Origin: Collibacillus ludicampi
GTDB lineage: Bacteria; Bacillota; Bacilli; Tumebacillales; BOQE01
Length of the DNA: 64,000 nt
Direction of reading: 5' to 3'
Assembly (NCBI RefSeq): GCF_023705585.1
Contig: NZ_BOQE01000001.1
Coordinates: forward strand, 3,814,710 to 3,878,709
Shown here: positions 53,436 through 61,065 of the stretch, piece after piece
Position numbering within the stretch: position 1 is the stretch's first letter
Layout: each line of letters starts with the position of its first letter
Notes under the pieces: generated by a model
What the model saw: only the letters and a program-made list of their open reading frames with translations
Database searches by the model: none
Told to the model about the DNA's origin: nothing
Position numbers and translations under genes: made by a program

Positions 53436-54522
53436 ATGCCCGTCTTTTGCAAAAGCCCCACGCGACCAAGCCAGCAGCGCCGCAAGAAAGGAAAAATTCC
53501 GGGTCTTTTTCCGGCGGGCGTCCCATGGTCTTCAAGCTTACATTATATCTTTCCGCTGCCCGTTTGACTACCGATCCATCCGCTGTGACAAGACGATGGC
53601 CACGCGTGATACCGGACTCCCGAAGTTGTTTCTCCACGTAACCGGCTTTGTTTTCATCCAATAAAGGTAAGGCGACCCATGCCGGTTTCAACGCTACGCG
53701 GGAAAGTGCCGTGAGACTGTGATGGCTCACCCCCCAATGCCGTTCACGCGAATCGGCAAAGCTCATGCGAAGGCATGCGATTGGCCGTCCTCCCAATGAA
53801 TGGATCGCGTTGAGTACCTGGCCCTGTTCGACTCCCGAATGTCCGAAGCGCGTACCCGTTCCCACGACACCAGGTCCCATCGCTGCAACGATCACATCTG
53901 CTTTTAATATGTGACGGGCGGCTAATAACCCCGAATACAGGTTGACCGCTTCCAGATCGCCGCCGAAAGCGTGCCCGACTGTCACTGTACCTGTGAGCAA
54001 CCCCTTTTCCTTCAAATCTGCGACCGCATGAGAAAGAGCAAGCGGTAACGCAGCTCCGTCAGTCATCACGTAAGCGATCTTTGCTTTTCCGTTACTCAGA
54101 TAAGCGATCGTGGCAGTAATCGCAGACACCATAGAATGGAGTTCCGCCGCGACAACAGGTATACCTTCCAAAGTGGACGCTTCCTTCATGATTTCATGTG
54201 CGGGATGAGCCTCTTCTTCCACAGCCAATATGCGCATTTGATAAGGGGTATAGCGAAGTTTCATGATGTGACCTTTGGGTGATTGGTCAATAAACCCTTT
54301 CTTTTCGGGAGCTGCTACAAAATGATAACCACCGGTACCGAGCCCCAGACGCACGGCCGTTGTATTTAGATACACCTGTTCTCCTCTGTGCAGTCTTCGA
54401 CCGATATTCGGATAATGTACAGCCCTTTCCAGTTCGCCGTTCTCGAGGGAAACGACTATTTCCTGATAACCTTCACGTTCCTGGATAATGGAGACAACTG
54501 TTCCACGTTCCCAATCGATCAT
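53380..54522 (-). CDS. DUF3866 family protein
   Basis: 380 residues. Family markers: WERGTVVSIIQEREGYQEIVV, YLNTTAVRLGLGTGGYHFV, LRYTPYQMRILAVEEEAHP, VVAAELHSMVSAI and AMGPGVVGTGTRFGHSGVEQG. Function unknown; the Gly-rich motifs hint at nucleotide or phosphate binding (inference). ATG 54522 after AAAAGGTGG. Single gene, converging on mciZ. Confidence 0.85.
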   Translation of the reverse strand: MIDWERGTVVSIIQEREGYQEIVVSLENGELERAVHYPNIGRRLHRGEQVYLNTTAVRLGLGTGGYHFVAAPEKKGFIDQSPKGHIMKLRYTPYQMRILAVEEEAHPAHEIMKEASTLEGIPVVAAELHSMVSAITATIAYLSNGKAKIAYVMTDGAALPLALSHAVADLKEKGLLTGTVTVGHAFGGDLEAVNLYSGLLAARHILKADVIVAAMGPGVVGTGTRFGHSGVEQGQVLNAIHSLGGRPIACLRMSFADSRERHWGVSHHSLTALSRVALKPAWVALPLLDENKAGYVEKQLRESGITRGHRLVTADGSVVKRAAERYNVSLKTMGRPPEKDPEFFLSCGAAGLVAWGFCKRRAFNFAKSHVRDSWTNISVM

Positions 54523-54724
54523 GATTCATCCACCTTTTGGTTTCTGTTGAAAGACATTGTTATTATTCCCTAATCGAAATGATCTTCAATCCCAGAAGGC
54601 ATGAAATTGCTCAAACCGGAACCGCAGATGGTTTTTAGGTGGGGTTCTTCTTCTCCGGGAATCGCAGGCATTATGAAGTGAAAAGAGACACGGAAGTGCA
54701 ATCCCCCCCGTGTCTCATGAGCTC

Positions 54725-54841
54725 CTAGTAAACGGGCACAGTTTTACATACCCTTGTATAACCTGGAACGAGTAAGAAGAATAAGACGAAAATGATCAGA
54801 AATACAACAGCCCAACGTGTATAAGCTCCGAAGACGTACAT
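54725..54841 (-). CDS. Short YjcZ-like hydrophobic protein, copy B
   Basis: 38 residues starting MYVFGAYTRWAVVFLIIF, one membrane helix, then VPGYTRVCKTVPVY. ATG 54841 follows AAGGGGG. It is nearly identical to the neighbour over residues 4-30. Short hydrophobic proteins of YjcZ type are common in sporulating Bacillales; membership is tentative. Confidence 0.65.
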   Translation of the reverse strand: MYVFGAYTRWAVVFLIIFVLFFLLVPGYTRVCKTVPVY

Positions 54842-54904
54842 GTGGCTACCCCCTTTCCTGATTCCCTCAATGGGACAGGGATTCCTTTTTAAACGATACT
54901 CTCA

Positions 54905-55030
54905 TCAGGGATCGACAACGCCGGGTGCAGCTCCCGCTCCATAGTAGCCGGGAACAAGCAGGAAGAACAGGACGAAAATAATCAGGAACACAACAGCCCA
55001 ACGCGTGTAAGCCCCAAAGATACCGTACAT
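54905..55030 (-). CDS. Short YjcZ-like hydrophobic protein, copy A
   Basis: 41 residues starting MYGIFGAYTRWAVVFLII, one membrane helix, then VPGYYGAGAAPGVVDP. ATG 55030 follows AAAGGAGG. It is the paralogue of the gene 64 bp downstream. Function unknown. Confidence 0.68.
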   Translation of the reverse strand: MYGIFGAYTRWAVVFLIIFVLFFLLVPGYYGAGAAPGVVDP

Positions 55031-55163
55031 GTGACATCCTCCTTTTGTAATCTCGCTTTTAGTTAATGAAATTGAGTACAAATGAGAAACGTACATCCGT
55101 CTAAGGGCATTCAAACATTCTCAAATTTGGGCGTCGGTTCTGCAGTCCGTTTCATCGGCTTCC

Positions 55164-55646
55164 TTAAAGATGGTTGTCGCTTCGCAGCACTTCATAGAAC
55201 CACAAGGGATCGTCTTCGTCCTTCTTTCTTTCCCTCGCTTCGGTGAGATAAAAGTGGATCAGTAGAAATGCATCCAGTTCATGAATGGAGAAGAATGTAT
55301 CCAATCCGTAACTCTTCGCAATCTCCAGTCTTTTTTCCTGTCCTTCCCGTTCCCGATTGGAAAGTAACCCTCTAAACAGTTTGGCATGAACGAGATAAGG
55401 TGAGACCGTGTATAAAACGATCTTTTTCTTTTCGAGAAAACGAATGAGCTTGCGTTCGAGCGGATGTCCCCGCGTCTTTTCCACGAAAACACAGTCCGGC
55501 GGATCCGCGACCATCAACCGTTCGAGGATGATAAAAAGCTCTTTCTCTTTAAAAAAACCGTGTTCCAATAATTTGAATTGATTTCTCTTCCATTCCCCGT
55601 ATATCAGTCCTGTCGAATATCCCGGATCCAAAGCAAGAAGCTTCAT
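55164..55646 (-). CDS. RuvC/RNase H-fold-like hypothetical protein
   Basis: 160 residues. The first strand LLALDPGYSTGLIYGEW carries an Asp as in RuvC-like nucleases (DxGxxxTG); VFVEKTRG supplies a Glu after strand 4; SIHELDAFLLIHFYL has the C-terminal Asp. These three acids fit a RuvC-like catalytic triad. Branched-DNA cutting is an inference; no ruvAB is nearby. ATG 55646; ribosome site weak. Confidence 0.6.
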   Translation of the reverse strand: MKLLALDPGYSTGLIYGEWKRNQFKLLEHGFFKEKELFIILERLMVADPPDCVFVEKTRGHPLERKLIRFLEKKKIVLYTVSPYLVHAKLFRGLLSNREREGQEKRLEIAKSYGLDTFFSIHELDAFLLIHFYLTEARERKKDEDDPLWFYEVLRSDNHL

Positions 55647-55773
55647 AATCGATAATAACTTCCTTCCGTCAAAATTAACCCCTGGTGTACGCGTCGTTCA
55701 TCCAGTGAGAAGTGCATCAAATCCAAGCAAAATCGATGATCCAAGCGTTGACTTTGAGAGATACATACAAAAA

Positions 55774-55795
55774 AGGTGGCCTCCAAGTGCCACCT
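55774..55795 (-). terminator. Terminator of the YqjE-like peptidase gene
   Basis: The stem AGGTGGC / GCCACCT is followed by TTTTTT on the minus strand, 5 nt past the stop codon. Confidence 0.85.
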
Positions 55796-55799
55796 ATCT

Positions 55800-56921
55800 T
55801 TATACCGCTTGCGTGATCGCCACAAGAAAACGAGCCGCATCGATCAGATCCTGAATGCGAATGAATTCTTTGACCGTATGGATATTTTCATAACCGATCG
55901 CAATATTGACGGTTGGGATCCCTTTACCGTTCAAAACATTCGCATCGCTTCCGCCTCCGGAAGCCATGGTTTCCGGTTCAAAACCAATGGAACGAGCTGC
56001 CCGCATCGCAATCTGCACCACTTCGTCCGATTCCTCATAAGAGATATTCGGATACATGTTTGTTACTTTCACATCGACAGTTGTCTCGAATTTTTTTGCT
56101 GCAATCTCAAAGCATTCCCTCATATGAGCGGTCTGATTTTCCAATTTAGCCATGTCGATCGAACGAGCTTCAGCAAGAATTTCCACGCGATCCGTCACAA
56201 TATTGGTCGCGGTTCCTCCCTTGATTATGCCGATGTTCGCGGTTGTTTCTTCATCGATGCGCCCTAATTTCATCATCGCGATCGCATGTGCGGCTACCTG
56301 TATCGCAGATATCCCCGCTTCCGGATTTACGCCGGCATGTGCGGTGCGCCCATGTACAACAACTTCCAACTTATTTTGTGCGGGCGCTTTCGTCACAATT
56401 TTACCGATAGGTCCATTGCTGTCGAAAGCGAAACCGAATTTAACATCTTTTACCAGTTCGACATCAAGTGCGCGCGAACCGAGCAATCCGGACTCTTCCC
56501 CAATTGTGAAAAGAAGAACAATGGGGCCGTGCGGCAGATTCTGTTCATGTAAAACGCGTACCATTTCGAGAATGCCTGCCACACCCGCTTTGTCATCCGC
56601 GCCAAGAATCGTCGTGCCATCTGAAGTAATACGATCCTCCAGAATTTGAGGACGGATTCCTTCCCCTGGTGTAACCGTATCCATATGGCAAGTAAAAAGG
56701 ATCGTCGGTTTAGAAGGATCTCCTGGTAGACGGCAAATCAGGTTACCGGCATTTCCTCCGACCTTTTCCCCTGCACGGTCTTCATGAATCTCGATCCCAT
56801 ACGGTGTAAGTCTTTCGATCAAAGCATCCGCCATCTTTCTTTCCTGGCGGGAAAGAGAATCAATTTGTACCAATTGTACAAAGTCGTTGATCAAACGCTC
56901 CCGATTGATTGATATCGTCAT
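55800..56921 (-). CDS. M20-family peptidase, peptidase T-like (YqjE type)
   Basis: About 373 residues. Di-zinc sites: TCHMDTV (His, Asp), LGADDKAGVAGILE (bridging Asp), FTIGEESGLLGSRALD (catalytic Glu, metal Glu), FDSNGPIG and the C-terminal SGGGSDANVLNG / NIHT. The dimerisation domain (HGRTAHAGVNPEAG) is present. Probably an aminotripeptidase-like enzyme. ATG 56921 after AGAAGGAG. In B. subtilis yqjE also neighbours the methylmalonyl-CoA genes yqjD/yqjC. Confidence 0.88.
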   Translation of the reverse strand: MTISINRERLINDFVQLVQIDSLSRQERKMADALIERLTPYGIEIHEDRAGEKVGGNAGNLICRLPGDPSKPTILFTCHMDTVTPGEGIRPQILEDRITSDGTTILGADDKAGVAGILEMVRVLHEQNLPHGPIVLLFTIGEESGLLGSRALDVELVKDVKFGFAFDSNGPIGKIVTKAPAQNKLEVVVHGRTAHAGVNPEAGISAIQVAAHAIAMMKLGRIDEETTANIGIIKGGTATNIVTDRVEILAEARSIDMAKLENQTAHMRECFEIAAKKFETTVDVKVTNMYPNISYEESDEVVQIAMRAARSIGFEPETMASGGGSDANVLNGKGIPTVNIAIGYENIHTVKEFIRIQDLIDAARFLVAITQAV

Positions 56922-57279
56922 CGTTAAACTCCTTCTCGACATTCTTTGTTACTTCAGCCTTTTTACGAATGCCTTGACGCATCTTTATAAACTGGCATCT
57001 CGCATTCCAACTGTCTGTGCTCGCTGTCAACCGACTAGAGCATTGCAAACGTTTGGTGACTATATTCCATGTTGCTTCTTTTCTCTGGGGACAGAATTCC
57101 ACCTGATAACGCTTCGGTTCCCAAAACAGTTGTTCAGCTAACCAATCGCTTCCATCCGATTTCCTAGTATGCGTCATGATGTCCTCCACTATTTTCCCAT
57201 AGTATTCCTCTGATGACAACGGGACTCGGCCATGTTTACCTACTGCCCAATCGTATTCTATAGCATGATTAGACTCCAA
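56860..57279 (-). CDS. Doubtful ORF, possibly degenerate
   Basis: A 139-codon frame begins SNHAIEYDWAVGKHGRVP and overlaps the first ~60 bp of the peptidase gene. It has no good ribosome site and no recognised domain. The beginning looks protein-like; the end reads like random sequence. The 210 bp beyond it (57280-57490) are AT-rich, with no feature seen. It may be the eroded remnant of an accessory gene. Confidence 0.25.
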   Translation of the reverse strand: MESNHAIEYDWAVGKHGRVPLSSEEYYGKIVEDIMTHTRKSDGSDWLAEQLFWEPKRYQVEFCPQRKEATWNIVTKRLQCSSRLTASTDSWNARCQFIKMRQGIRKKAEVTKNVEKEFNDDDINQSGAFDQRLCTIGTN

Positions 57280-57490
57280 ACGCTCTCTATGTTAAAAAAA
57301 TTTAAAGGCTCATACCTTATTTTAACACGATCAAACAACTGGACAACTAGCAATTTTTAAACCTTACAAGCTGCCAACTATGAAGCATGGAAACTTATGT
57401 ACATTTTTTCACTTAATCAAAAATAAAAAGACAAAACTCTTGCAATTACTTCGGATATCTTTCACCCTTTAGATATGTCGGATGAACTTA

Positions 57491-57518
57491 AAAAAACACT
57501 CCCTGAATGTCTGGGAGT
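57491..57518 (-). terminator. Terminator of the beta/gamma-crystallin gene
   Basis: The stem ACTCCC / GGGAGT is followed by TTTTTTT on the minus strand, 22 nt past the stop codon. Confidence 0.75.
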
Positions 57519-57539
57519 AGTCATCATTTAAAACATCTT

Positions 57540-57944
57540 CTATTGAAAAATCTCCACAACGCCCTGAGGCGCACGCATACTATTTTGGATTGCTCTTATC
57601 TGTGCGTTTGTGAGTCTGCGGGCGACAAGCACGAATGAGGACATTTCATCGTTAAAGTTTATCGTTCTTAAGTCTGCAACGTTCTGACTTCCTCGAAACA
57701 CACGGAAATCACCTTGATAGTTGATATCCTCGAACAGAACTAATGTCACTCGATTAGGGTTCATTCTGTTCTGGACACGGAAACTTGACAATAAATCGTT
57801 GAAATCCAAGGCTCGAGCGTCCCGTACGGCTACTTCCCCACCGCGGAATACGATACGCCGTCCCATGAAATTGATATTCTCAAACAATTCAAGCATCAGA
57901 CCTCGTCCACGTCTCTGGCTGGCCTGCGTATTTGTTTGCACCAT
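57540..57944 (-). CDS. Two-repeat beta/gamma-crystallin domain protein
   Basis: 134 residues from ATG 57944 behind AGGAGGTG. Two tandem Greek-key-like repeats: LELFENINFMGRRIVFRGG...ALDFNDLLSSFRV (~18-57) and LVLFEDINYQGDFRVFRGS...INFNDEMSSFVLV (~68-107). Each ends in the calcium motif N/D-N/D-x-x-S/T-S (NDLLSS 49-54, NDEMSS 98-103). Bacterial members bind Ca2+ and are stability or stress proteins, some found in dormant cells. No signal peptide. Short N-terminal (QRRGRG) and C-terminal extensions. Single gene. Confidence 0.82.
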   Translation of the reverse strand: MVQTNTQASQRRGRGLMLELFENINFMGRRIVFRGGEVAVRDARALDFNDLLSSFRVQNRMNPNRVTLVLFEDINYQGDFRVFRGSQNVADLRTINFNDEMSSFVLVARRLTNAQIRAIQNSMRAPQGVVEIFQ

Positions 57945-58111
57945 GTTCTTCACCTCCTGATAGTAGGAGATGAAAAATAGATTATAATTGAACCGGGCAA
58001 GCACCTTAGACGATTCGTTTGTTTTAAGAACGTTCGTTAAGCGAAAGATAGAGTCACAAAAAAAACCGGCGCTTGCCTAATAACAATGGGCTTTTACGAA
58101 TTCCCAAAATG

Positions 58112-58152
58112 AGTACCTCCCTTTCCCATTTTTCATGGAGAAGGGAGGTACT
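58112..58152 (-). terminator. Large hairpin downstream of mmdA
   Basis: A perfect 12-bp stem AGTACCTCCCTT / AAGGGAGGTACT (58112-58123, 58141-58152) with a 17-nt loop. It follows the mmdA stop by 62 nt; only a short T-run follows, so efficiency is uncertain. Confidence 0.6.
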
Positions 58153-58213
58153 GATTACAACGTTTACTCGATAAAATAGGGACGTTCACCTGTCTTTACA
58201 TTCGAGAAGTTTT

Positions 58214-59752
58214 TTACAACGGTATATTACCATGTTTCTTCGGCGGTCTGGTCTCCCGTTTGTTGCGCAGCAATTCGAGGCCCTCAAGCAACTTCATTCT
58301 TGTCTCGCGCGGGTCGATCACATCGTCGACCATACCAGCCGCCGCTGCCACATAAGGATTCGAGAATTTTTCTTTGTACTCTGCGATCTTTTGCGCACGG
58401 GTTGCCGCCGGGTCATTACTTTCCGCAATCTCTTTCGCATAAATAATGTTGGCGGCACCTTCCGATCCCATGACGGCTACCTCACCGGTCGGCCATGCAT
58501 AGACGAGATCAGCACCGATCGCCTTGGAGTTCATCGCGACATAGGCGCCGCCGAACGCTTTTCGCAAAATGACTGTAATTTTGGGAACGGTTGCTTCCGA
58601 GTATGCATAGAGGATTTTCGCCCCGTGACGGATGATTCCGCGGTGTTCCTGCAGAACTCCCGGGATAAATCCGGTAACGTCTTCAAACGTGATCAAAGGA
58701 ATGTTAAATGCGTCACAGAAGCGGATAAAACGAGCGATTTTATCAGAAGAATCGATATCCAGGCCACCGGCCATAAATTTCGGCTGGTTCGCCACGATGC
58801 CAACAGGCTGCCCTGCCATACGTGCAAAACCGACAACCGCATTCTTCGCGAAGTTCGCGTGAATCTCCATGAAGTCTCCATGGTCAACGACTAAATGAAT
58901 GACATCACGGACATCATACACTTTCGTTCCTTCCACTGGGACTACATGCATGAGTTCATCCCTGTAGTCATCTTCAAAATCGGATGTATAAGGAATTTGC
59001 GGCGGATCCTCAAGGTTATTCTGCGGCAAGAAGGAAAGGAGGCGACGTACATCATTCAGCACCTCCTCTTCACTTTTAGCGGTAAAATGAGCCACACCGG
59101 AAATACTCGATTGCGCACGGGCACCACCGAGATCTTCACTTGAGATTTTCTCCCCGGTCACCGTTTCAATCACTTTAGGACCTGTGATGAACATTTGCGA
59201 AGTTTTTTCCACCATGAAGATAAAATCTGTGATCGCGGGACTGTACACGGCACCTCCCGCGCAAGGCCCCATAATCACAGAAATCTGCGGAATAACACCC
59301 GAGTAAATCGAATTGCGGTAAAAGATGTGTCCATATCCGTCTAATGATGCCACACCTTCTTGGATGCGCGCACCGCCGGAGTCATTCAAGCCGATGATGG
59401 GCGCCCCCGTCTTCGCAGCGAGATCCATGATCCGCGCGATTTTCAATGCATGCATTTCGCCCAGGGCACCGCCAAACACGGTAAAATCTTGAGCGAACAC
59501 ATATACCGTGCGTCCGTTGATTTTGCCCCATCCCGTAACGACCCCTTCACCGGGTGCTTCTTCGGTAATGTGAGTGCCACGATGTTCGATGAACGTATTG
59601 ATTTCGCGGAATGTCCCTTCGTCTAGCAGAATATCTAAACGCTCCCGTGCGGTTAATTTCCCTTTTTCATGTTGTTTCATGATCCGCAGATCGCCGCCAC
59701 CAAGTTCAATCTTGCGACGGCGTTCTTGCATTTCAAGAATCTTGGATTCCAC
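58214..59752 (-). CDS. mmdA: Acyl-CoA carboxylase / methylmalonyl-CoA decarboxylase carboxyltransferase subunit
   Basis: 512 residues of the biotin-dependent carboxyltransferase family: GKLTARERLDILLDEGTF, GALGEMHALKIARIMDLA, GLNDSGGARIQEGVASLDGYG, GPCAGGAVYSPAITDFIFMV and GFIPGVLQEHRGIIRHGAK. Moves CO2 between biotin and propionyl-/methylmalonyl-CoA. Known as PccB/MmdA; no biotin subunit in the window. Start GTG 59752 after AGGAGG. It is in the mcm operon but 457 bp after mce, with repeats between. Confidence 0.93.
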   Translation of the reverse strand: MESKILEMQERRRKIELGGGDLRIMKQHEKGKLTARERLDILLDEGTFREINTFIEHRGTHITEEAPGEGVVTGWGKINGRTVYVFAQDFTVFGGALGEMHALKIARIMDLAAKTGAPIIGLNDSGGARIQEGVASLDGYGHIFYRNSIYSGVIPQISVIMGPCAGGAVYSPAITDFIFMVEKTSQMFITGPKVIETVTGEKISSEDLGGARAQSSISGVAHFTAKSEEEVLNDVRRLLSFLPQNNLEDPPQIPYTSDFEDDYRDELMHVVPVEGTKVYDVRDVIHLVVDHGDFMEIHANFAKNAVVGFARMAGQPVGIVANQPKFMAGGLDIDSSDKIARFIRFCDAFNIPLITFEDVTGFIPGVLQEHRGIIRHGAKILYAYSEATVPKITVILRKAFGGAYVAMNSKAIGADLVYAWPTGEVAVMGSEGAANIIYAKEIAESNDPAATRAQKIAEYKEKFSNPYVAAAAGMVDDVIDPRETRMKLLEGLELLRNKRETRPPKKHGNIPL

Positions 59753-59781
59753 TGCTTTTCCTCCTATCTTGAAAACTAGTG

Positions 59782-59987
59782 CTTGGGTGGGTGTATCGCT
59801 TTCGTCCCGCCCGGATTCTTAACAGAAGTTGCGGGACGACCTTCAACTCACCTCTGCGCTGCAAAGCGATATAACCCACCCAAAAGCCACTCCGATTATT
59901 TGGGCAGACTCAATCCTCTATTTCCACTCAAGAAAGTTTTCTTCTTCTCATGGTGACGCTTGGGCATGTGTGGCTTTCTTGATAACT
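59782..59987 (-). repeat. Structured direct repeat, copy 1 (mmdA-proximal)
   Basis: About 205 bp, diverged from the adjacent copy at 59991-60191 (roughly 85-90% alike over the last ~150 bp, by eye). It contains a long inverted repeat TTGGGTGGGT-TATCGCTTT / AAAGCGATA-AACCCACCCAA, a nested CGTCCCGC / GCGGGACG hairpin, and AAAGCCAC / GTGGCTTT. No coding frame. Non-coding RNA or miniature mobile element are both possible. Confidence 0.75.
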
Positions 59988-59990
59988 ATT

Positions 59991-60191
59991 ACTTAGGTGC
60001 GATGAGGTTGGTCTTGTCTGGATTCTTACCAGAAGTTGCGAACGACCTTCCACTCACCTCTTCGCTGCAAAGTGATACAACCCACCCAGAAGCCACTCCG
60101 ACTATTTAGGAAGACTCAATCCTCTATTTCCACTCAAGAAAGTTTTCTTCTCATGGTGCCGCTTGCGGCATGGGCGGCTACTTGCAAAACT
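59991..60191 (-). repeat. Structured direct repeat, copy 2 (mce-proximal)
   Basis: Aligned with copy 1 from GGATTCTTA to the GGCATG region with few changes. Its outer GGGTGGG-type stem is lost but AGCCGC / GTGGCT pairing is kept with a compensatory-type change (G-C to G-U). A GCCGC-AA-GCGGC hairpin occurs here where copy 1 has a weaker one. Confidence 0.7.
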
Positions 60192-60198
60192 GCTTCTT

Positions 60199-60216
60199 GG
60201 AATAGGTGACTATTCC
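60199..60216. terminator. Small hairpin overlapping the mce stop codon
   Basis: A perfect hairpin GGAATAG-GTGA-CTATTCC includes the mce TAG stop. No T tract; may be an RNA-processing or stability element. Confidence 0.4.
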
Positions 60217-60623
60217 CCATGTACACGCTGGCAATACTCAGTCAGGACGCCGCCTGTGTCTTTCGGGTGCAAAAAAGCAATCAGTTTACCATGCCCTCCA
60301 GGTCGCGGTTCTTCATCGATCAGGCGGATGCCCGCCTCTTTTGCCTCCCGCAATTTTGCGCGAATATCCGCTACGGCGTAAGCGACATGATGAATCCCTT
60401 CACCGCGTTTCTCGATAAATTTGGCAATCGGGCTGTCCGCAGAGGTGGGTTCAAGCAGTTCGATCGTACTTCCCCCCACTTGTAAAAAAACGGCACGTAC
60501 CTGCTGATCGGAAATGACCTCTTCATGTACGACTTGCAAACCAAGTGTACTTTGATAAAAAGGAAGCGCTTTCTCTACGGATGTGACCGCAATTCCCAGA
60601 TGATCGATCTTTTCCGGGCGCAT
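60210..60623 (-). CDS. mce: Methylmalonyl-CoA epimerase
   Basis: 137 residues of the glyoxalase/VOC fold: KIDHLGIAVTSVEKALPFYQ (metal His), LLEPTSADSPIAKFI, GEGIHHVAYAV (metal His) and a C-terminal Glu in VLTEYCQRV. Interconverts (R)- and (S)-methylmalonyl-CoA. ATG 60623 after AAGGGGG, 5 bp past mcmA2. Confidence 0.95.
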   Translation of the reverse strand: MRPEKIDHLGIAVTSVEKALPFYQSTLGLQVVHEEVISDQQVRAVFLQVGGSTIELLEPTSADSPIAKFIEKRGEGIHHVAYAVADIRAKLREAKEAGIRLIDEEPRPGGHGKLIAFLHPKDTGGVLTEYCQRVHGE

Positions 60624-60628
60624 CGCCC

Positions 60629-61033
60629 TTACCCCCTTCGTACATGCTCACGAATGAAATCAACCGTCACAGAAATCGGCGTACCGGGCGTAAACACGGC
60701 GGCGATACCTTCCTTTTTTAACAGCTCGACATCTTCATCCGGAATCACTCCGCCACCGATGACGAGAATATCATCCGCCCCATGTTCTCTTAATAAGCGA
60801 ACAACCTGCGGAAACAACTCCATATGTGCACCGGACAACGAGCTCAAACCGATGACATCCACATCTTCCTGGATGGCGGCAGCAACGATCTGGGCCGGTG
60901 TTTGACGGAGACCAGTATAGATGACTTCCATTCCCGCGTCACGCAGACCTTGAGCAATCACAAGCGCCCCCCGGTCATGACCGTCAAGTCCCGGTTTGGC
61001 CACAAGCACACGTATCTTTCGTTCTATCATCAT
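60629..61033 (-). CDS. mcmA2: Methylmalonyl-CoA mutase, B12-binding subunit
   Basis: 134 residues: [29 protein letters not shown] contains the DxHxxG cobalamin motif (lower-axial His). [14 protein letters not shown] and [25 protein letters not shown] follow. A stand-alone C-terminal domain that joins the McmA1 subunit. ATG 61033 (or 61030) after GAAAGGGG. Confidence 0.94.
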   Translation of the reverse strand: MMIERKIRVLVAKPGLDGHDRGALVIAQGLRDAGMEVIYTGLRQTPAQIVAAAIQEDVDVIGLSSLSGAHMELFPQVVRLLREHGADDILVIGGGVIPDEDVELLKKEGIAAVFTPGTPISVTVDFIREHVRRG

Positions 61034-61065
61034 AGGTATCCCCTTTCGTTAACCCTATACCTTAG

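Noticed and set aside
59782-60191. Cobalamin riboswitch or T-box in the mce-mmdA gap
   Set aside because: The B12-box and T-box consensus segments are absent, and no terminator or start-blocking stem is placed before mmdA.
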